Positions 34,155 to 47,430 are shown, numbered from the stretch's first letter. The stretch: 64,000 nt of DNA from Zingiber officinale (GCF_018446385.1 NC_056001.1:11898672-11962671), one strand, 5' to 3'. A program made the numbers and translations. The notes: generated by a model from the sequence alone, not told the origin.

Positions 34155-37100
34155 TCAACTGCAAGTGTTTTCAGGTGACCCGAATAGCCATCTGGCAAAC
34201 GACTGGATGGGCCCAATAATATGGGACTCGTTCTTCTTCCAGAACCAGATTGCTGCGTTATAATTCTCATTGCGAATGACCCTTGTAGCTGCTCCCCAAT
34301 CGTGCTTTTCCATCTCCTCGCGTGCTGCTTTAGCCATGGCTTCTCTGAAATCATTGCGGGAGAGTAGCTGCTCGACCTTGTGCACACAATCATCTAGATC
34401 ACCTGGCGAGAAGAGGAAGCTGGTTTTTCCTTCATGGTCCTCCGGTATGATGTCGGGAATCCCACCTGCACGAGCTGCGACGACGGGAGTGCCTGATGAC
34501 ATGGACTCCAGCACAACTTGGCCAAGGGTCTCAGACTCCGAAGGCATCACGAACACATCCCCGCTGGCATACGCCTGCGATAGCTCCTCACCTTGAAGCA
34601 TGCCCGTGAACACAGCAGACATACCTGATAACAACTTCTCTAGTTCAGCCCTGTTTAAATGGGCAAACCGTATAAGAAGTCACAGACGCATGTTAAAATT
34701 AAATCAGATCTCCAGTTCTACATGTGTGCGAAGAGATCATGTTTACAAATCACTGCTATAATCTAAGAGATCATTGTCAAAAGAGTCCTTGTTTAAGCTC
34801 AGAAATTAAGTCCAACAAATCATAAATTATTGCACTACCGAAAAAGGCATGACATACGTAGCTTGGGAAGGAAATGTTGTAGTGTTTTACCTGTATGGTC
34901 CATCTCCTATAATTGCAATTCTTACTCCCGGTAGCCTGTCCATAACCCTGATCAATCGAACTTTAAATATGAGTTACTTGTGGAAGTGACTAATGAGGGT
35001 AAACATGATGTCCAGAAGAAACAAATAAATTGATGTAATCGTAATTGACTTTCTAGTTCATAAGCTCATGTTTCAACTTTGATGTCATATAATTGAATAG
35101 AATATACAGCAAAAACTCGCTCAAAGGTAAAAGTAGCATAAATGTTACCTTTTGAGAAAATCTAAATTTTTTTCTCTTCCTATACGTCCAACATGGATTA
35201 ATAGTGGTTTTTCTGGTTGCCCGTTGCTGATCAATGAGAACAATGAGTTTAAAATATATCACATTTATAATGTTCATGCTGATGTATACTATGTACTTCA
35301 GCTAATAGCTACCTGAGCCTCGCCCGCATTTCACTACTACAATAACGAGGATGGAAGCTTTTGGAATCAATACCCTTATTCCAAAGTCGTATTTTATGAG
35401 CTATAGGAAAAGGAACAAACGGAAAAGAACGCAAAATAAGTACAGGACCAGATTAAAATGTCTAGTGAAGCTTCTAGTGGAAGAAGTCTGACCTTCTGTG
35501 ACATTATTAGCTACGAGGTCTTTAATAGTGGCAGCTGAAGGTACCAAAGTAAGATCAGCAGCTCTATGAAGGAACCCTTAGGAGGGAGAAATAGGGTGAT
35601 ATGTAAGTAAGATAATAAGAGACTACGATATTTTCAAAATAATTAAAATAAAGTGAGAAACTTACTTATTACCATCCACATGGGCTCGACAAACCAACCC
35701 CATGTATATCTGGGTATATATCTACCATGACAGGAGAGAATGTGTATTTTAAGTAGGGACAGAATAATAGCTATGAACATCACAATAAAGATAATGTCGT
35801 ATATATTGTTGCTCCACAAGTTTCAAAAATTTCAGCTGATAAAATTTCAGCAATCAGCCATACATCATATAGAGACGACAAGAAGCGGAAGGATGTTTAT
35901 CAATTCATTTTATCTAGGATGCCAACAATCTAAACTAAGAATTGCAGAAAAAGATGCATACCAGTTCCTTTGCCCTAAGATTTGAGAAGTAATATCATGT
36001 AAATTTTGACTAATGAAACCCAAATAAACTAGAAGATTAGGATAATTGAAGTGCATCTTTTCTGCAAAGAAAATAATGCAAGTGCTGTGAGAGACTGGTT
36101 TTCTATCAACATATCAAGTTATAAGCCTAAGCTTCACAGATGTGAACATATCAACATGGGGTCAAAATGGCTATATTGATTTGCCATACCCATTGGTTAT
36201 TGGTGTCTGTCATGTTCATTTTGCATAACTGCAAGAACAATTAGGCCAAAAAGAGAAACAGAAGTTCCTTAAGTTATTTAAGGCACATTTGAAGCACAAA
36301 TTTGGGAGTGAAAAAAATAGGAATTAGGATATAAGTCTCAAAGAAGATATGAAGTGCTTTAACGAATAATAAAAGCAAGCGAGAATTCATGTTAATTGAG
36401 GTATGCAGTTTATTCTACCAAGTTTTAGAAATAAAGCCACATACAATATTTCAGACGAAAAGTACTTTGGATTAGAAATTCAAGCAATCTGTTGTTTAAA
36501 AAAAAAGAATTTGACATCTAACATTTATATCAATGAGTAACACTCAATTTTCTATGCAGCAAAAGAAAATTACCTACTTATGTAATGGATGAAAGGTCAA
36601 TTAGTAATGTCCTTGTTGTTGCAGTGAATGAACTTCAAACTATTATACTAATTCTAACAAACTAAGCAGAATTCAGAATGGATATGTGGCAATCAGTCAC
36701 TGAAGAAGCTTGCTTACTTTGGAATATGAGTGTGGTATGACATTACTATAGGAATGGAGAGCATCTTGGCAATTGCCAGAGCACCAAATACCTGAGATAT
36801 TAAACTAAATTTTAGTAGAAAATTATGTAAAGGTATCAAAGTCTTCATTCATAGAACATCTTAGAAGTAAAATTAACCATGATTCCTGGTGAAGATGCAT
36901 GGATAATATCAGGCTTGAACTTTGCAATTTCTGAAATGATTCTTGGGCTGAGGGCCAATGAAAGAGGAACATTGTTGTACATTGGGCATGGAAAGCTAGC
37001 ACAAAATTTCAGAACCATAAGAACAAAGCGAATGAATAAAATAGTATAGACAATGGAATCTAAGAGATGTAAACAATGCAATCTAAGAGATGTAGATCAT

Positions 37101-40100
37101 GGAATGGAAGAGATGTAATCTTAACTCTAGAGGTAGGAAGGTTGCTATGTAAACAGTGCCATTCACATACATAAGTTATTGGTGTAAGGAACTAGGGCGC
37201 TAAACACGCTAAAGTGTAGCGGAAAACTTCTAGTTCCTTTCCAGAAATCCATGCGAAGGGAAATACAAAATACATATACTAAGTTTCATGATAGGTATAC
37301 CTTTGATGCGTGCACACGAACTCCAGACAGCTTGGATCTCATCACAATCACACATTCGCGCCTCTATGGTATCCATACGAACAAGCGTCTCATCCATCTC
37401 ACGAACTCAAGAAGTGGAGAAGAAAACTACCTAAGGTTGTGCTAGCAACCAAGCAAGGTAATTTCGGTGGATAAAGGAAGAGCGGAAGAAGACAATGAAC
37501 ACCTTACAATTAAAAAAGGGTAGTCCGGTGCACGAAGCTCCTGCTATGCAGGTCCCAGGGAAGGATCATTGTACGTAACCTTATCCTGCTTTTTACAAGA
37601 GGCTATTTCCAGGATTCGAACTTGTGACCTTTTGGTCACATGACAACAACTTTACCGTTGCGCCAAGGCTCCCCTTCAATGAACACCTTACAATCAATGA
37701 CCAAAATTCCTCCTTTTGTACTCCCATGGAATACCAAAAGTCTATTTGGCTCTTGATCTCCCTTTTGCCTCTTGATCTTCTTCATGAATTGACTCTTAGT
37801 CATCTTTTATGAAGAGTCTTTTGGTCAAGTCAAAATTGACCTTTCCTCTTGGTGAATTCAAGTTCACCCAATGAGTCTAACTCATTGATTCTCATGCAAT
37901 TTCAAATTCAATGAAACACCATTTCATTAATTCGAATTGACTCCATGAGTCTAGTTTGAATTGGACTCAATCCAATAATTAGATCCAATCGAGTGTAACT
38001 CAATAAGCCCAATTCGGATTAGACTTGATCCAATGATTTATCATATGAACTCATCTCCAAATCTACTTGTTCTTTGTGTGTGACCCAATAGGTTCTCGTA
38101 ACGTTGGTAATGTATCCAAATCAACATTTAGATATATAAGCAATGAGTGACATCTAGCAAGGTATCATTGCTACCCAAGTGACGAGAAAGTCGAGATCCG
38201 ACCTAACCTGTCTGTGGCTATTATCTTGTATGACTTGGTCATTTTATCTTTGATATCTAGATTGATCAATGAGGCATAGATCGTGTCATCCTCTTATTAA
38301 TCTTCATGTTTCTTGATCTTTAAGTAGACACACTAAAATAAATAAGCTCAATATCACATATTGACTCATTTGAGCATAACCATGCATTCTTGTGTCCTAC
38401 TAATCAAAGGGCCCACAGATATCACTTCCGTTATATGGAAGAGATATATCTCATCTACATCACTCACATCCATCCGCATAAGTTATTGCATACCCAGTGA
38501 TCAACTTTATAGTCCACTCTGTTACAGGTGATGTTTGCCGATACCAAAGTATACAACGCCTTATGTAGGTAACCGTAGTGACTTCAGATCTAAGGACTAT
38601 TTATACCAATAGTCATATGAGAATATTTATGACACTCGTATAACGATCTATCAAACATTCTCATGGTGGGTTATTCAGTATATATTCTCTAATATATACC
38701 CATGTGTCAACTTGATATCTCATATCCATGACTTGTAAGATTAAGTCATTCGTTGACCTACATGCTAGTCTCAACGTATTAATATTGTCCTTATATATTA
38801 ATGCTTGACTAGGAATAATTAAGAGTAGTATTCTATGTATATCTACAATATCTCACTATCAATTCAACCAATTGATATATTGCAGATTAGAACCTACTAC
38901 CCTATGACATTATTATACTTATTCATTTGGCACTGAACTGAAATAAATATAATAACCATCTTTGCCTTTTATTAATTAATAAAATATGCTACAAAAGGAG
39001 CCCTTTACAATTATCTCATAATTGGTACTAGGGCTAATACTAACAATTGGAAGTTCATTCTTACAACAAGTACCCACCTAAGTTATAGGATGCATCCATA
39101 TAACAGGGTCTGAAGTAGCATGAGTGATTATATTCATATATAGCAGTGTTTTAAAAATCGACCTAGGCGGCCACCTAATGTTAGGCGCCTGCCAACCACA
39201 CCGAAAACATGCTAGTCGGCCAGCCTAAGCGGCCTTGGCGCCTAGGTGGGATTAGGCAGCCCTAGGCACCGAGGGCAGATCCTCTGGACCGCTTTTTGCG
39301 GTCCAGGGGATGATCCCTTAGCATAGATTGGTGAAATGAATGGCCCCCATTCATAAAATAGGTGGGGGCCATTCATCCCCACCAATCCACATCAAGGGAC
39401 CATCCTCTGGACCGCAAAAAGCGGTCCAGAGGATTCGGTTGCTAGGCACCCGCCTATGTGAGATTAGACGGCCTTAGGTGCCTACTAATCGGTCAAATCG
39501 TCTCGACACTGCGGAAATAGTGCAGGGTTTTCAATTTTTTTTAGTTTGGGCTTTTAAACTTAAAGCCCAATTAAAAAAAAAAACTGAAATGTAACCTTTT
39601 GTATTGGACTTAAGTTTTATAAGCTCTAAATTTGGTCCAATAAGGAAAGAAATAAATTGGATGTCAACATGTTGAACAATTTAGTATTTGTCTAATTTAA
39701 TACTAGATTGTTGAACAAACAAAAAGAAAGAAATAATGGAATGTCGATGTCCTTCTTGTAAAAGATGCTTCAAATGCACAAGGTTGGATTATGGATGGTG
39801 GATGATGGGGAAGATGATAAAGTTGAACTAGGTTCCAGGATCACTTGGTAAATGGTTGATGAAGCAACTGGAGTAGATAAAAATCTACAACCCCGAAGAA
39901 GCTCTAGAGTGATAGAATTTCACGGGGATGATTTTACATCCGAAGAAGAAGAGGAGGATCACAATGATGATATTGAGTTTGTGTCCAATGGAGAACAAGT
40001 TGTTGAAAATTATGAAAAAGTAATATAAATTTGTAATATTTAATTAGTTGTGTAATTTTAAAGTCATTTTAAATTTGATGTTATTATGTTGGAGTTATAG

Positions 40101-42701
40101 AATGTGATTTACCGCATAGCAACGCCTAGTCCCCGCCTAGGCGATCTAGGCGTTGGTTTGGCGCCCGACTAGCGCCTAGAGAATTTTAGAACCTTGATAT
40201 ATAGAAAACTTAAAGATGCAAAAGATACTCACTAAAACGTTGATTTGAGATAGAAATGATGTACATATACCAGATACAGCTTCTTTCACTTTGGACCATA
40301 CTTACCGCATCAACCAAGCAACACTAACTTCAAGTTGTTGGTCAGCGGAGTGCTAGACCAATTAAGAACATTTTTGATATAGCAACTATAAGCCTATATC
40401 TTATAGATATGGTGTAGGGCTGGGAAATATTATCATTAGCTACATACCTCAGTATATCTGCAATGTCTAAAGAACATATTCTCAGAAGCAATACAATCCC
40501 ACTTTATCATTCTAAAATTAGATCAGGACCCATTGGAATTAGGTGGTCTACTAGTGACAATCCAAATTGACAATAATGTGTAATGTACCCCTCTTATCAG
40601 TTCCATACTGAAACATATCGTAGTTAAGTCCCGAGACAACTATATAATAGACATGTTCAGAGACAACTATATTATTTACTATGCCTCTGGAATATTGCCT
40701 ACTGGATTATTTATCATGTATGTCAGACTAGAAGTTCAATTTCAGCAATACATCAAGATACTGGATTAGATTAGGCCATGGTTGATCAATCCATATTGTG
40801 GTAATATGACTGGTAGAGTTGATTAAGGTTATGAGTATTTTAACGAGTGGGGACTCAAGATTTCTTTGTGCAAAGTAGGAAATCGAACAACCTAAAAAAT
40901 TCAAAGTGTGGTATATTCTAAACGTGGAATATAAAACAACATAGTATATATTCTAAACAAGAAATAGTCCACAGTAGAAAGTAGTAAAATATCAGAAAGC
41001 ATATTCTAAACAAGATATCAAGAGCCAATTGACTTCAACTGACATAAATCATTCATTTTTATGTGACATTCTATATGCATCAAGCAAGGGATTCATTAGT
41101 TAGGTTACCTTCTAGAACCAATAATTTTTGCACCATGGAATTCTTGAGGCGCACCTTCATGGGTTGTTATAACTATAACCTAAACCAAACATAAAGAAGG
41201 AAATCATTAGATTTCGGTATTATAGTGAAAAAGTTCTCTTTGTTCCTCATTGAACATATTCTTGTTGAATTAGTCGCATGGACAAAATAAACTACTTTTT
41301 AACATATTTCCACTTTGATTTAAGATGAGATATGCGTGTAATACATCTATGTAATATAACCGCAGAACAAATAATTTCAATATAGATTTGGACAAGGAAC
41401 TACTCACCTCATCCCCCATTTCACGCAAATTTTTGATAAAATTCTGAAAGCGATTCTTGTATCCAGAGATATAACTGTCAAACATAAAGAGACAGATTTA
41501 AAAGCCAACATAGTACCAATAGCTAAGTATGTTAGCCAAGGTATAAAATAAAAGAAAATACATAATTTTGCTAGAAAAATGACAAAATAGCAAAGTAAGG
41601 CTGAACATATAACCCAGGGTAAAATACATAATTTTGCTAGAAAGTTGACAAATAACAAAGCAAGACTGAATAATATAACCAAGGTTAAGTGCAACAATGC
41701 ATTTCGACTATAGATATAGAATTAGGTATGTTTTGCTGAAATCTATCCAAAAGTAACAAGATACTTTGTCTAATTAAAAACTCCCAATTTTCTTTATTTT
41801 AGGGGAAATGTTTGACCTAAGTAGAAGAGACTACTCCTTAAACTGACATTAAAATTGAGATAAAATAAATTCAGGATGGAAACAGTTACTTAAAACAATG
41901 CGCAGACGGAGGCAAATAAGATCCCTCATCCAAGAAATATTCACCTCTAAATCACCGAAGCATCTAGAATAAAATTTCTTGGTTTATTAGACATGCAAAA
42001 TCAAATAGACAAAAATAAGTGGACCAAAACCATAGAGGCAACTCACTTAAGTAACAATAATCACCCCAACCAAGGAAACCACTTACAAGATCCCTTAATC
42101 TCTTAACTTAATCTGGCAATAACTCAGTAAGTAATGTGCTACATCAAGCAGAAGGAAATTTAACCAAGCAGCAAAGACATCCAAATCACAAAACCGCCTC
42201 AAAATTCCATTGTTTTTGGCAGTTAATAAGGAAAAGAAAGAATTTATTTTTTTGCTGGGATCGCCGCATCTAACCTGTACGCAGCTCATCCAAATAAGAA
42301 CCATATCCAACATCCGTTAGAATGGTAAACAACTCCTAATTTTTCTTTTAAGAAAATTAAATAAATTTGTTTTCTCACAAAAAAAAAAAGAAGAAATTTG
42401 ACCAAACAAACAATCATAAACCATAAGGAAATCCATCCAGGCAACAAGGACCGATCGCCTTGGGCGCCAAGTTTCATGATCCGAACTCATCGGCAATCAA
42501 CCAAAAGAATAAAAAGGGAAAAAACTGAGATTAAACACGATTCGGTGTACTGAAGCAGCATGTGTGTTTTACTTACGCGAAGGGAGAGGGCTCAACGAAG
42601 AGAGCAATGCGGCGCGGCTTGGCGTCGGTCTCCTGGTCTTCCAGCAGAGGAGGCATCTCCTCGTCCCCCATCAGCGGCTCCTTGATCTCCTCCATGGTCA
42701 T
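34155..42701 (-). CDS. SQD2-like sulfoquinovosyl transferase (GT4), no transit peptide
   Basis: Eleven exons on the minus strand: 42701-42577, 41474-41408, 41179-41109, 36995-36878, 36791-36718, 35721-35666, 35576-35493, 35400-35313, 35226-35149, 34947-34891, 34650-34155. All introns are GT-AG and the frame closes to 437 aa. Plant SQD2 enzymes move sulfoquinovose from UDP-sulfoquinovose to diacylglycerol, the last step of sulfolipid synthesis at the plastid envelope; some also make glucuronosyl-diacylglycerol. Motifs: 'RRIALFVEPSPFAYISGYKN' at the N-terminus, 'HASSPGIM', 'MSYHTHIP', 'HVGRIGREKNL', 'IGDGPYR', and the GT4 E-x7-E in 'MPSESETLGQVVLESMSSG'. The first ATG is at 42701 ('MTMEEIKEPLMG'); the frame is open further upstream but without another ATG, so no plastid transit peptide is encoded, unlike classical SQD2. 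It may be the shorter SQD2-like paralogue, perhaps extraplastidic (inference). Intron 3 is 4.1 kb and filled with transposons. Confidence 0.93.
37183..39045 (-). repeat. Solo LTR in intron 3 of the SQD2-like gene
   Basis: TGTAAGGAACT...CTAACA, about 1.86 kb, with a perfect 5-bp target duplication ATTGG (37178-37182 and 39046-39050). On the minus strand it begins TGTTAGTATTAG, like Copia LTRs of the Tork group; orientation is inferred from that. No coding domains are present, so it is a solo LTR. It carries a SINE at 37511-37676. The host gene's exons on either side remain in frame, so it is presumably removed by splicing. Confidence 0.8.
37511..37676 (-). mobile_element. Au-like tRNA-derived SINE
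   Basis: Flanked by a perfect 18-bp target duplication (37493-37510 and 37677-37694, CAATGAACACCTTACAAT). On the minus strand the head 'ggagccttggcgcaacggta' and B box 'aagttcgaatcctgg' resemble a tRNA gene, followed by the body word 'gagcttcgtgcaccgg' and a tail ending in a short T run. This pattern fits the plant Au SINE family. It is inserted in the solo LTR, so it is younger than that LTR. SINEs have no genes and use a LINE's reverse transcriptase. Confidence 0.88.
39144..40196 (+). mobile_element. hAT deletion derivative in intron 3 of the SQD2-like gene
   Basis: Perfect 8-bp target duplication ATATATAG (39136-39143 and 40197-40204). Termini CAGTGTTTTAAAAATC and, reversed, CAAGGTTCTAAAATTC. 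Both ends carry runs of 'cgcctaggcg'-like words. Inside, 39860-40027 reads in one frame 'QPRRSSRVIEFHGDDF' then an acidic stretch to a stop, which looks like the acidic C-terminal tail of a hAT transposase. It is too short to be autonomous. A foldback MITE sits at about 39286-39443. Confidence 0.8.
39286..39443. mobile_element. Foldback MITE with hairpins in each arm
   Basis: The left arm 'gatcctctggaccgcttttt...' and the reversed right arm match over about 75 bp ('atggcccccattcat' against 'atggcccccaccta' at the centre). Each arm also contains its own small hairpin, GGACCGC-tttt-GCGGTCC. No target duplication was identified with certainty. It sits inside the hAT derivative. Confidence 0.7.
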
Positions 42702-44149
42702 GGATCTGCAACTAGCAGACCAGAAAACTCCGGTCCACCCCCTTTCAACGCGCAGCAAGAGCCAAGTCAAGCACCCCACAAGCAAAAAAAGGAAACAAGC
42801 AAGATCGGGATCGAGAAGAGCAGATTTGCAAAAACAAAACTAAACTAATTAGAGGCGAAGGGATCCATCAAGCGCAGAGCTTGTGATATTAATTCGACGA
42901 GAGCATATTCTTGTGTATGATCGAATCGCGACACGAGCATATGCCTTGCGCTCTCTCTCCTCGAATCAATTTGACTGATGGTTCCCTTTTTTTACCATCT
43001 TCTGCCGTCACGAATCAGCACATGACAACTGTTCGCCCGTCGGCTCAACAATAGAATTTTTTATCAGATCTTTTGTTCGTATCCTAAGTCCTGACTTAAT
43101 TCACGTGTTGTTAGCGAAGATGACGTTAGTACCACGAGTTAATAGCTGTAGCTAATTAAATACGACCCCGGAGTTCACGCGCCGTGGAAAAAAAAAAAAC
43201 CTTCGAGGCCAAGCGTTGCAACAAGACTTGTTACGACGGCAACTACATAGCAAAACAGGCGAAGCGCTAAAATGCACGGATGTATACCCTGTCAATTCCG
43301 GAATTCGATCCTTATCTCAGGTAACAAACTACCCTTCACTGACCATCTCAGTTAACCTCATAGGATTCTTCCAATAAAAGGTAGAGTTTATTTATTTTAT
43401 ATGGAGATATGTAATCGCTTTTGAGAATAATAATTACATAGCGTGCACGATTTTGAATTAAATTTAATGTTGATAGATGATACTCAACGTTTGCATCAAC
43501 TTTTTGGTTTTCGGCACATTTATTCTTTCTTTCAGTACTAGGCTTCTGGCTTCTTTTATCAATTTGCTTACCAAATGTCGCCTTGTATTATGTGTGTGTT
43601 TTTTTTCGAAAAGAGAAAGTAATATCCACAAACAGCGTTAATAACAGCATGAAGTTTAAATAAATATATATTCGAGCTTCAGAATTAAAAAAAAAATGTC
43701 AACAATGTTGAGAAATTAATGATGCTCAGGTAAATACGTACTTAGGCATGAATATGTTCCAGCAATTTATACGTATAATCATGAGCGATCGGAATTGGGC
43801 AAGAATTTTTATAGTGAACACTCACTAAAAAATGACGGACAATGCTGAATTATATGCGAAGCGACTGAAGCAAACGGGACAGGACTAAAAAAACAAAAAA
43901 ATCTTGATCCACACTTATCGTATCAACGTAATGGGCTTCAAGGTGTAACTCAAAATCAATAATTAATTGTAATAAAGATGATTATGTTAATCCTAAATGT
44001 ACGTCACATAATTCGTCCTTAAATTATATTAAAAAAATAAATCAAAAGATTAAATTATAGTCAACCGTCACATAACCTCATGGACAAGATATATAATCGA
44101 AAAGATGTCTAGAGTACATGAGCTAAGTCAATCTTACTATAGCAGTTGA
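42702..44149. other. 5' flank of the SQD2-like gene and intergenic DNA
   Basis: The first ~150 bp above the start are GC-rich (5' UTR-like); frames at 42562-42848 are shadows of exon 1. Beyond about 42900 the DNA is AT-rich with no gene. The promoter presumably lies near 42850-43100, but no definite TATA box was assigned. Confidence 0.5.
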
Positions 44150-44657
44150 TCATGTCCAGAAGTCGAGTGAGACGAAGGCCAGGGTGCGTCGGTGTTGATG
44201 GAGTGACAACTTTGACACACCCTGTATGTGTGCGTCGGACACTTGAACCCCCCGTGGAACCAGAGGCCTATGATAACGGAACCGGTGGTACTTGGATTCT
44301 GCACACACTCAGATAAGCACACAGAGCGTTAGAGACCAAAAACCAGGATAAAGATCCCTGGCTCAGACCCTCCGATGCTCAAGTCAGGTCCTTTTTTAGC
44401 GAAGCAATATATGAAGGAAAGAAAAAAGAATTGTTGAAGATGTGTGCGGATGTGTGTGCACTTTATCAATGAAGAGGACTCTCCTTTTTATACGACTCTG
44501 CCTGCCTATTAAGCCTGCACGCTGCCAGAGAATGTCGGGTGTCAGGGTGTGTCGAGTGAGGGAGGATGTCCGACAACTTCCCATTGGTAGGAGGAAGGTT
44601 CCACTTTTAGTGTGTGGCAGAACACTGGAATATTCCATGACTCACGATAGTTATTCT

Positions 44658-47162
44658 TGTTGGTTGCTACTCGGAATACCGTCCTAGTTCCCTTGTACAA
44701 AAATTTGTACAAGCATAGAACTATCCTAGCTACTCATGTGCTCTACTAAAGTTAAATTTGGATTGCAAACGATACTTAACATTATTAATCCAAATTTTTC
44801 TTTAGAAGTTAAACTTGAATTGGGAACGAAACTTAACATTCTTACTCCAAGTTCAACCGATGTGATCTTCCTAAGTTAAACCATATTACAAAGTTATCAA
44901 ATATCTATTTTAAATATTGGCTTCCAGGTTAAACATGGCGAGACACTAGGCCTTCTTGGGTACGAGATCATCCACCACTTTCTAGACAAAGCCTCACAAA
45001 AAAATCAGATATTTAACTTCTTACAGTAAACTAGGTTTAACTATAGAGACCTCAATAGAAACACATTATCGAAACATGAAATCGAAAAATAAAATCGATA
45101 ACAAAAACGATAACTAAAATCAATAACCTCTTGTGTTTTATCGAAACATGAAATCGAAAAATAAAATCGATAACAAAAACGATAACTAAAATCAATAACC
45201 TCTTGTGTTTGGTTTTTCAAGATCTATACAAAAGATGAACTAGTTATGATGCGGAAACTAATAACTAGTTATACCTTTTGTAGCTTATAGACATCTTGAT
45301 CTTCTATTGTATTCCTCTCCTTTTCTTGGACGTCGTGTGGGCGACGATCTTCCAAGAGGAAATCCACCCAAGCTTCTTTCTTTGCTTCCAAGATCCGACC
45401 ACCAACTAACTTCCAAGGGATGCTAGACAAGAGAGCTTCTTTCTCTTCTTCTTCTCCTTCAATCAACCGGCCACCAAGAGATCTCCCACAACTGATGTCG
45501 TCGACCTCCAAGAGAGAAAACAAAAGGAGAGAAGAGAAAGAATAGGGTCGGCCAATGAATTAGAAGAGAAGAATAGAAGATGTGTTATAGGGTGAGGCAC
45601 CCCCTCCTTCTCTTTTATAATCCTTGGTTTTGGCAAAAAAAGGAAAGTTTTAAATATAATTAAAACTTCCTTATATTCCTTTCCAATGACTAAAAAGGAA
45701 AATTTTAAAACAAAAAATTAAAACTTCCTTTTAAGCTTGTCATGGTCGGCCATATTCAAGTGCTCCAAACAAGGAAAGTTTTAAATACAAAATTAAAACT
45801 TCCTTATTTATTTCCGGTAAGATTTTTTTTTAAAAAATATCTCTTTTAAATCTCTTGTTGGTTATAAAAGGAAAATTTTATAAATTAAAATATCTCTTTT
45901 AAAACATGTGGATGGTTACCAAAAAGGAAAGTTTTATCAAAAATTAAAATCTTCCTTTTAACTACAAATAAGGAAAGATATCAAACCTTTCTCTTAATCC
46001 TTTGTAGAAAACTATAAAAGGAAATATTTTAAAATTTAAAACTCTCTTCCACATAAGGAAATATTTTAAAATTTATAATCACCCTTTTATTTAATGTGTG
46101 GCCGGCCACTTTGCTTGGGCTCCAAGCTTGGCCGACCATTGATCTTGGCTCCATCCTTTGGCTTGATCGGCCCTAACTTGGGCTCCAAGCTTGGCTTGGC
46201 CGACCACAAAGAGATGGGTAAGAAACTTGACTCTAAGTGAATATAAGGTTTTATAAATAAGAGGCTACAATAGGGACCGAGAGGAGGAATTGATTTTGAT
46301 CTCCCGATGAGCTTGAGCTTTCCGTGTTCACCCCGAACACCCAACTCAAGTTCATCAATAATAACTCATACCACTAAAGAGTTATTATTGCACTATCGCA
46401 CCAATTCCATATTACAATATGAGTTCCTTGTTATCATGAGTGCATTAGTCTCACTGTGTTTAAGATATTGAATGTCCACTAATTAAATGAGTTACTGACA
46501 ACTCACTTAATTAATATCTAACTCCAAGAGTAGTACCACTCAACCTTATTATCATATCGGACTAAGTCCACCTGCAGGGTTTACATGACAATCCTTATGA
46601 GCTCCTCAAGGGGACATCATCAACCTAGATTACTAGGACACAGTTTCATTCTATAATCAACAACACACCATATAAATAATATCATTTCCCAACTTATCAG
46701 GCCTATTGATTTAGCGAACTAAATCGCACCCTTTGATAAATTAAATAAATAAATATCAAGTATACGTGCTTGTTATTATATCATGATTAAGAGTATGCAC
46801 TTCTATAACAACAGAGGTTTTATTCTTTTATGTAGTCAGTATAAAAAGAAACTAACTCAAATGGTCCTGCTCATTACACTCATAGTGTACTAGTGTAATT
46901 TTATAGTCAAGATAAACTAATACCAAATTACACTACAACCACTCCAATAGTTTGTCCCATTCCATCTTGGTTGTGAGCTACTATTTATAATTTATAAGGA
47001 ACTGATAACATGAACTTCTGTGTGTCTCCTCACACCATGTTATCTACAATATAAATTAAATGGACAACTACACTTAACATAAATGTAGATATTTGACCAA
47101 TGTGATTCTGATTTCAAAATAAATGTTTACAAAAAGTTAGAATTTTAGTATACACTCTAATA
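44658..47162 (-). repeat. Solo Copia LTR with perfect target duplication
   Basis: Starts TGTTGGTTGCTACTCGG and ends CTCTAATA (terminal TG on its own strand mutated to TA). Target duplication ATTCT (44653-44657 and 47163-47167). The paralogous sequence near 59630 has a single ATTCT and no insert, confirming the borders. It is related to the LTRs at 6571 and 62475 but diverged, and has a 72-bp tandem duplication (45066-45210). The ORFs inside (45269-46344) are LTR sequence. Confidence 0.88.
45066..45210. repeat. Perfect 72-bp tandem duplication in the solo LTR
   Basis: Two identical 72-bp units (45066-45137 and 45138-45209) in an AT-rich stretch containing 'aaatcgataac'. Confidence 0.9.
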
Positions 47163-47430
47163 ATTCTCTGACAGGAGGTTACGATTCTTTGACACTGTTG
47201 TCAATTAGTGTCATTAGTCCTGCCCAGGTTCAACTGTAGGAAGTTTGAGATGATTGCTCAAATGCGGTGCAAGGATCGAGCATTGATCGAGATGAAGAGA
47301 ATGAGCTGTGCAGAACCGGCCGGGAATCATCTGAGACTGTGATCGAGAACTAAGCATGCATGACTCGACTGGGGAAGAGCTTGTCACACCCCGAGAGTAA
47401 GGTTGTCCCACGAAAATCGGGCAACACCTC

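Larger units (their letters stand above)
44150..47381. repeat. Gypsy-type LTR remnant A, interrupted
   Basis: The sequence 44480-44657 plus 47163-47381 matches 59458-59848 closely ('ttttatacgactct', 'gttccactttt', 'gtgtggcagaacactggaat', 'gaggttacgattctttgaca', 'gagatgaagagaatgagct'), so both are copies of one repeat. The left boundary is uncertain. It is split by a solo Copia LTR (44658-47162) and cut off at 47382 by the outer Gypsy LTR. TATA-like 'tataaaaagg' lies on the minus strand near 44490. The ORFs at 44137-44687 are not genes. Confidence 0.5.

Noticed and set aside
37511..37676. Possible tRNA gene (A and B box-like words)
   Set aside because: The tRNA-like part belongs to a SINE with an 18-bp target duplication and a SINE body; no full cloverleaf is expected.
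42573..42785. N-terminal extension of the SQD2-like protein to 42785
   Set aside because: The codon at 42785 is TTG, not ATG; the first ATG in this frame is at 42701.
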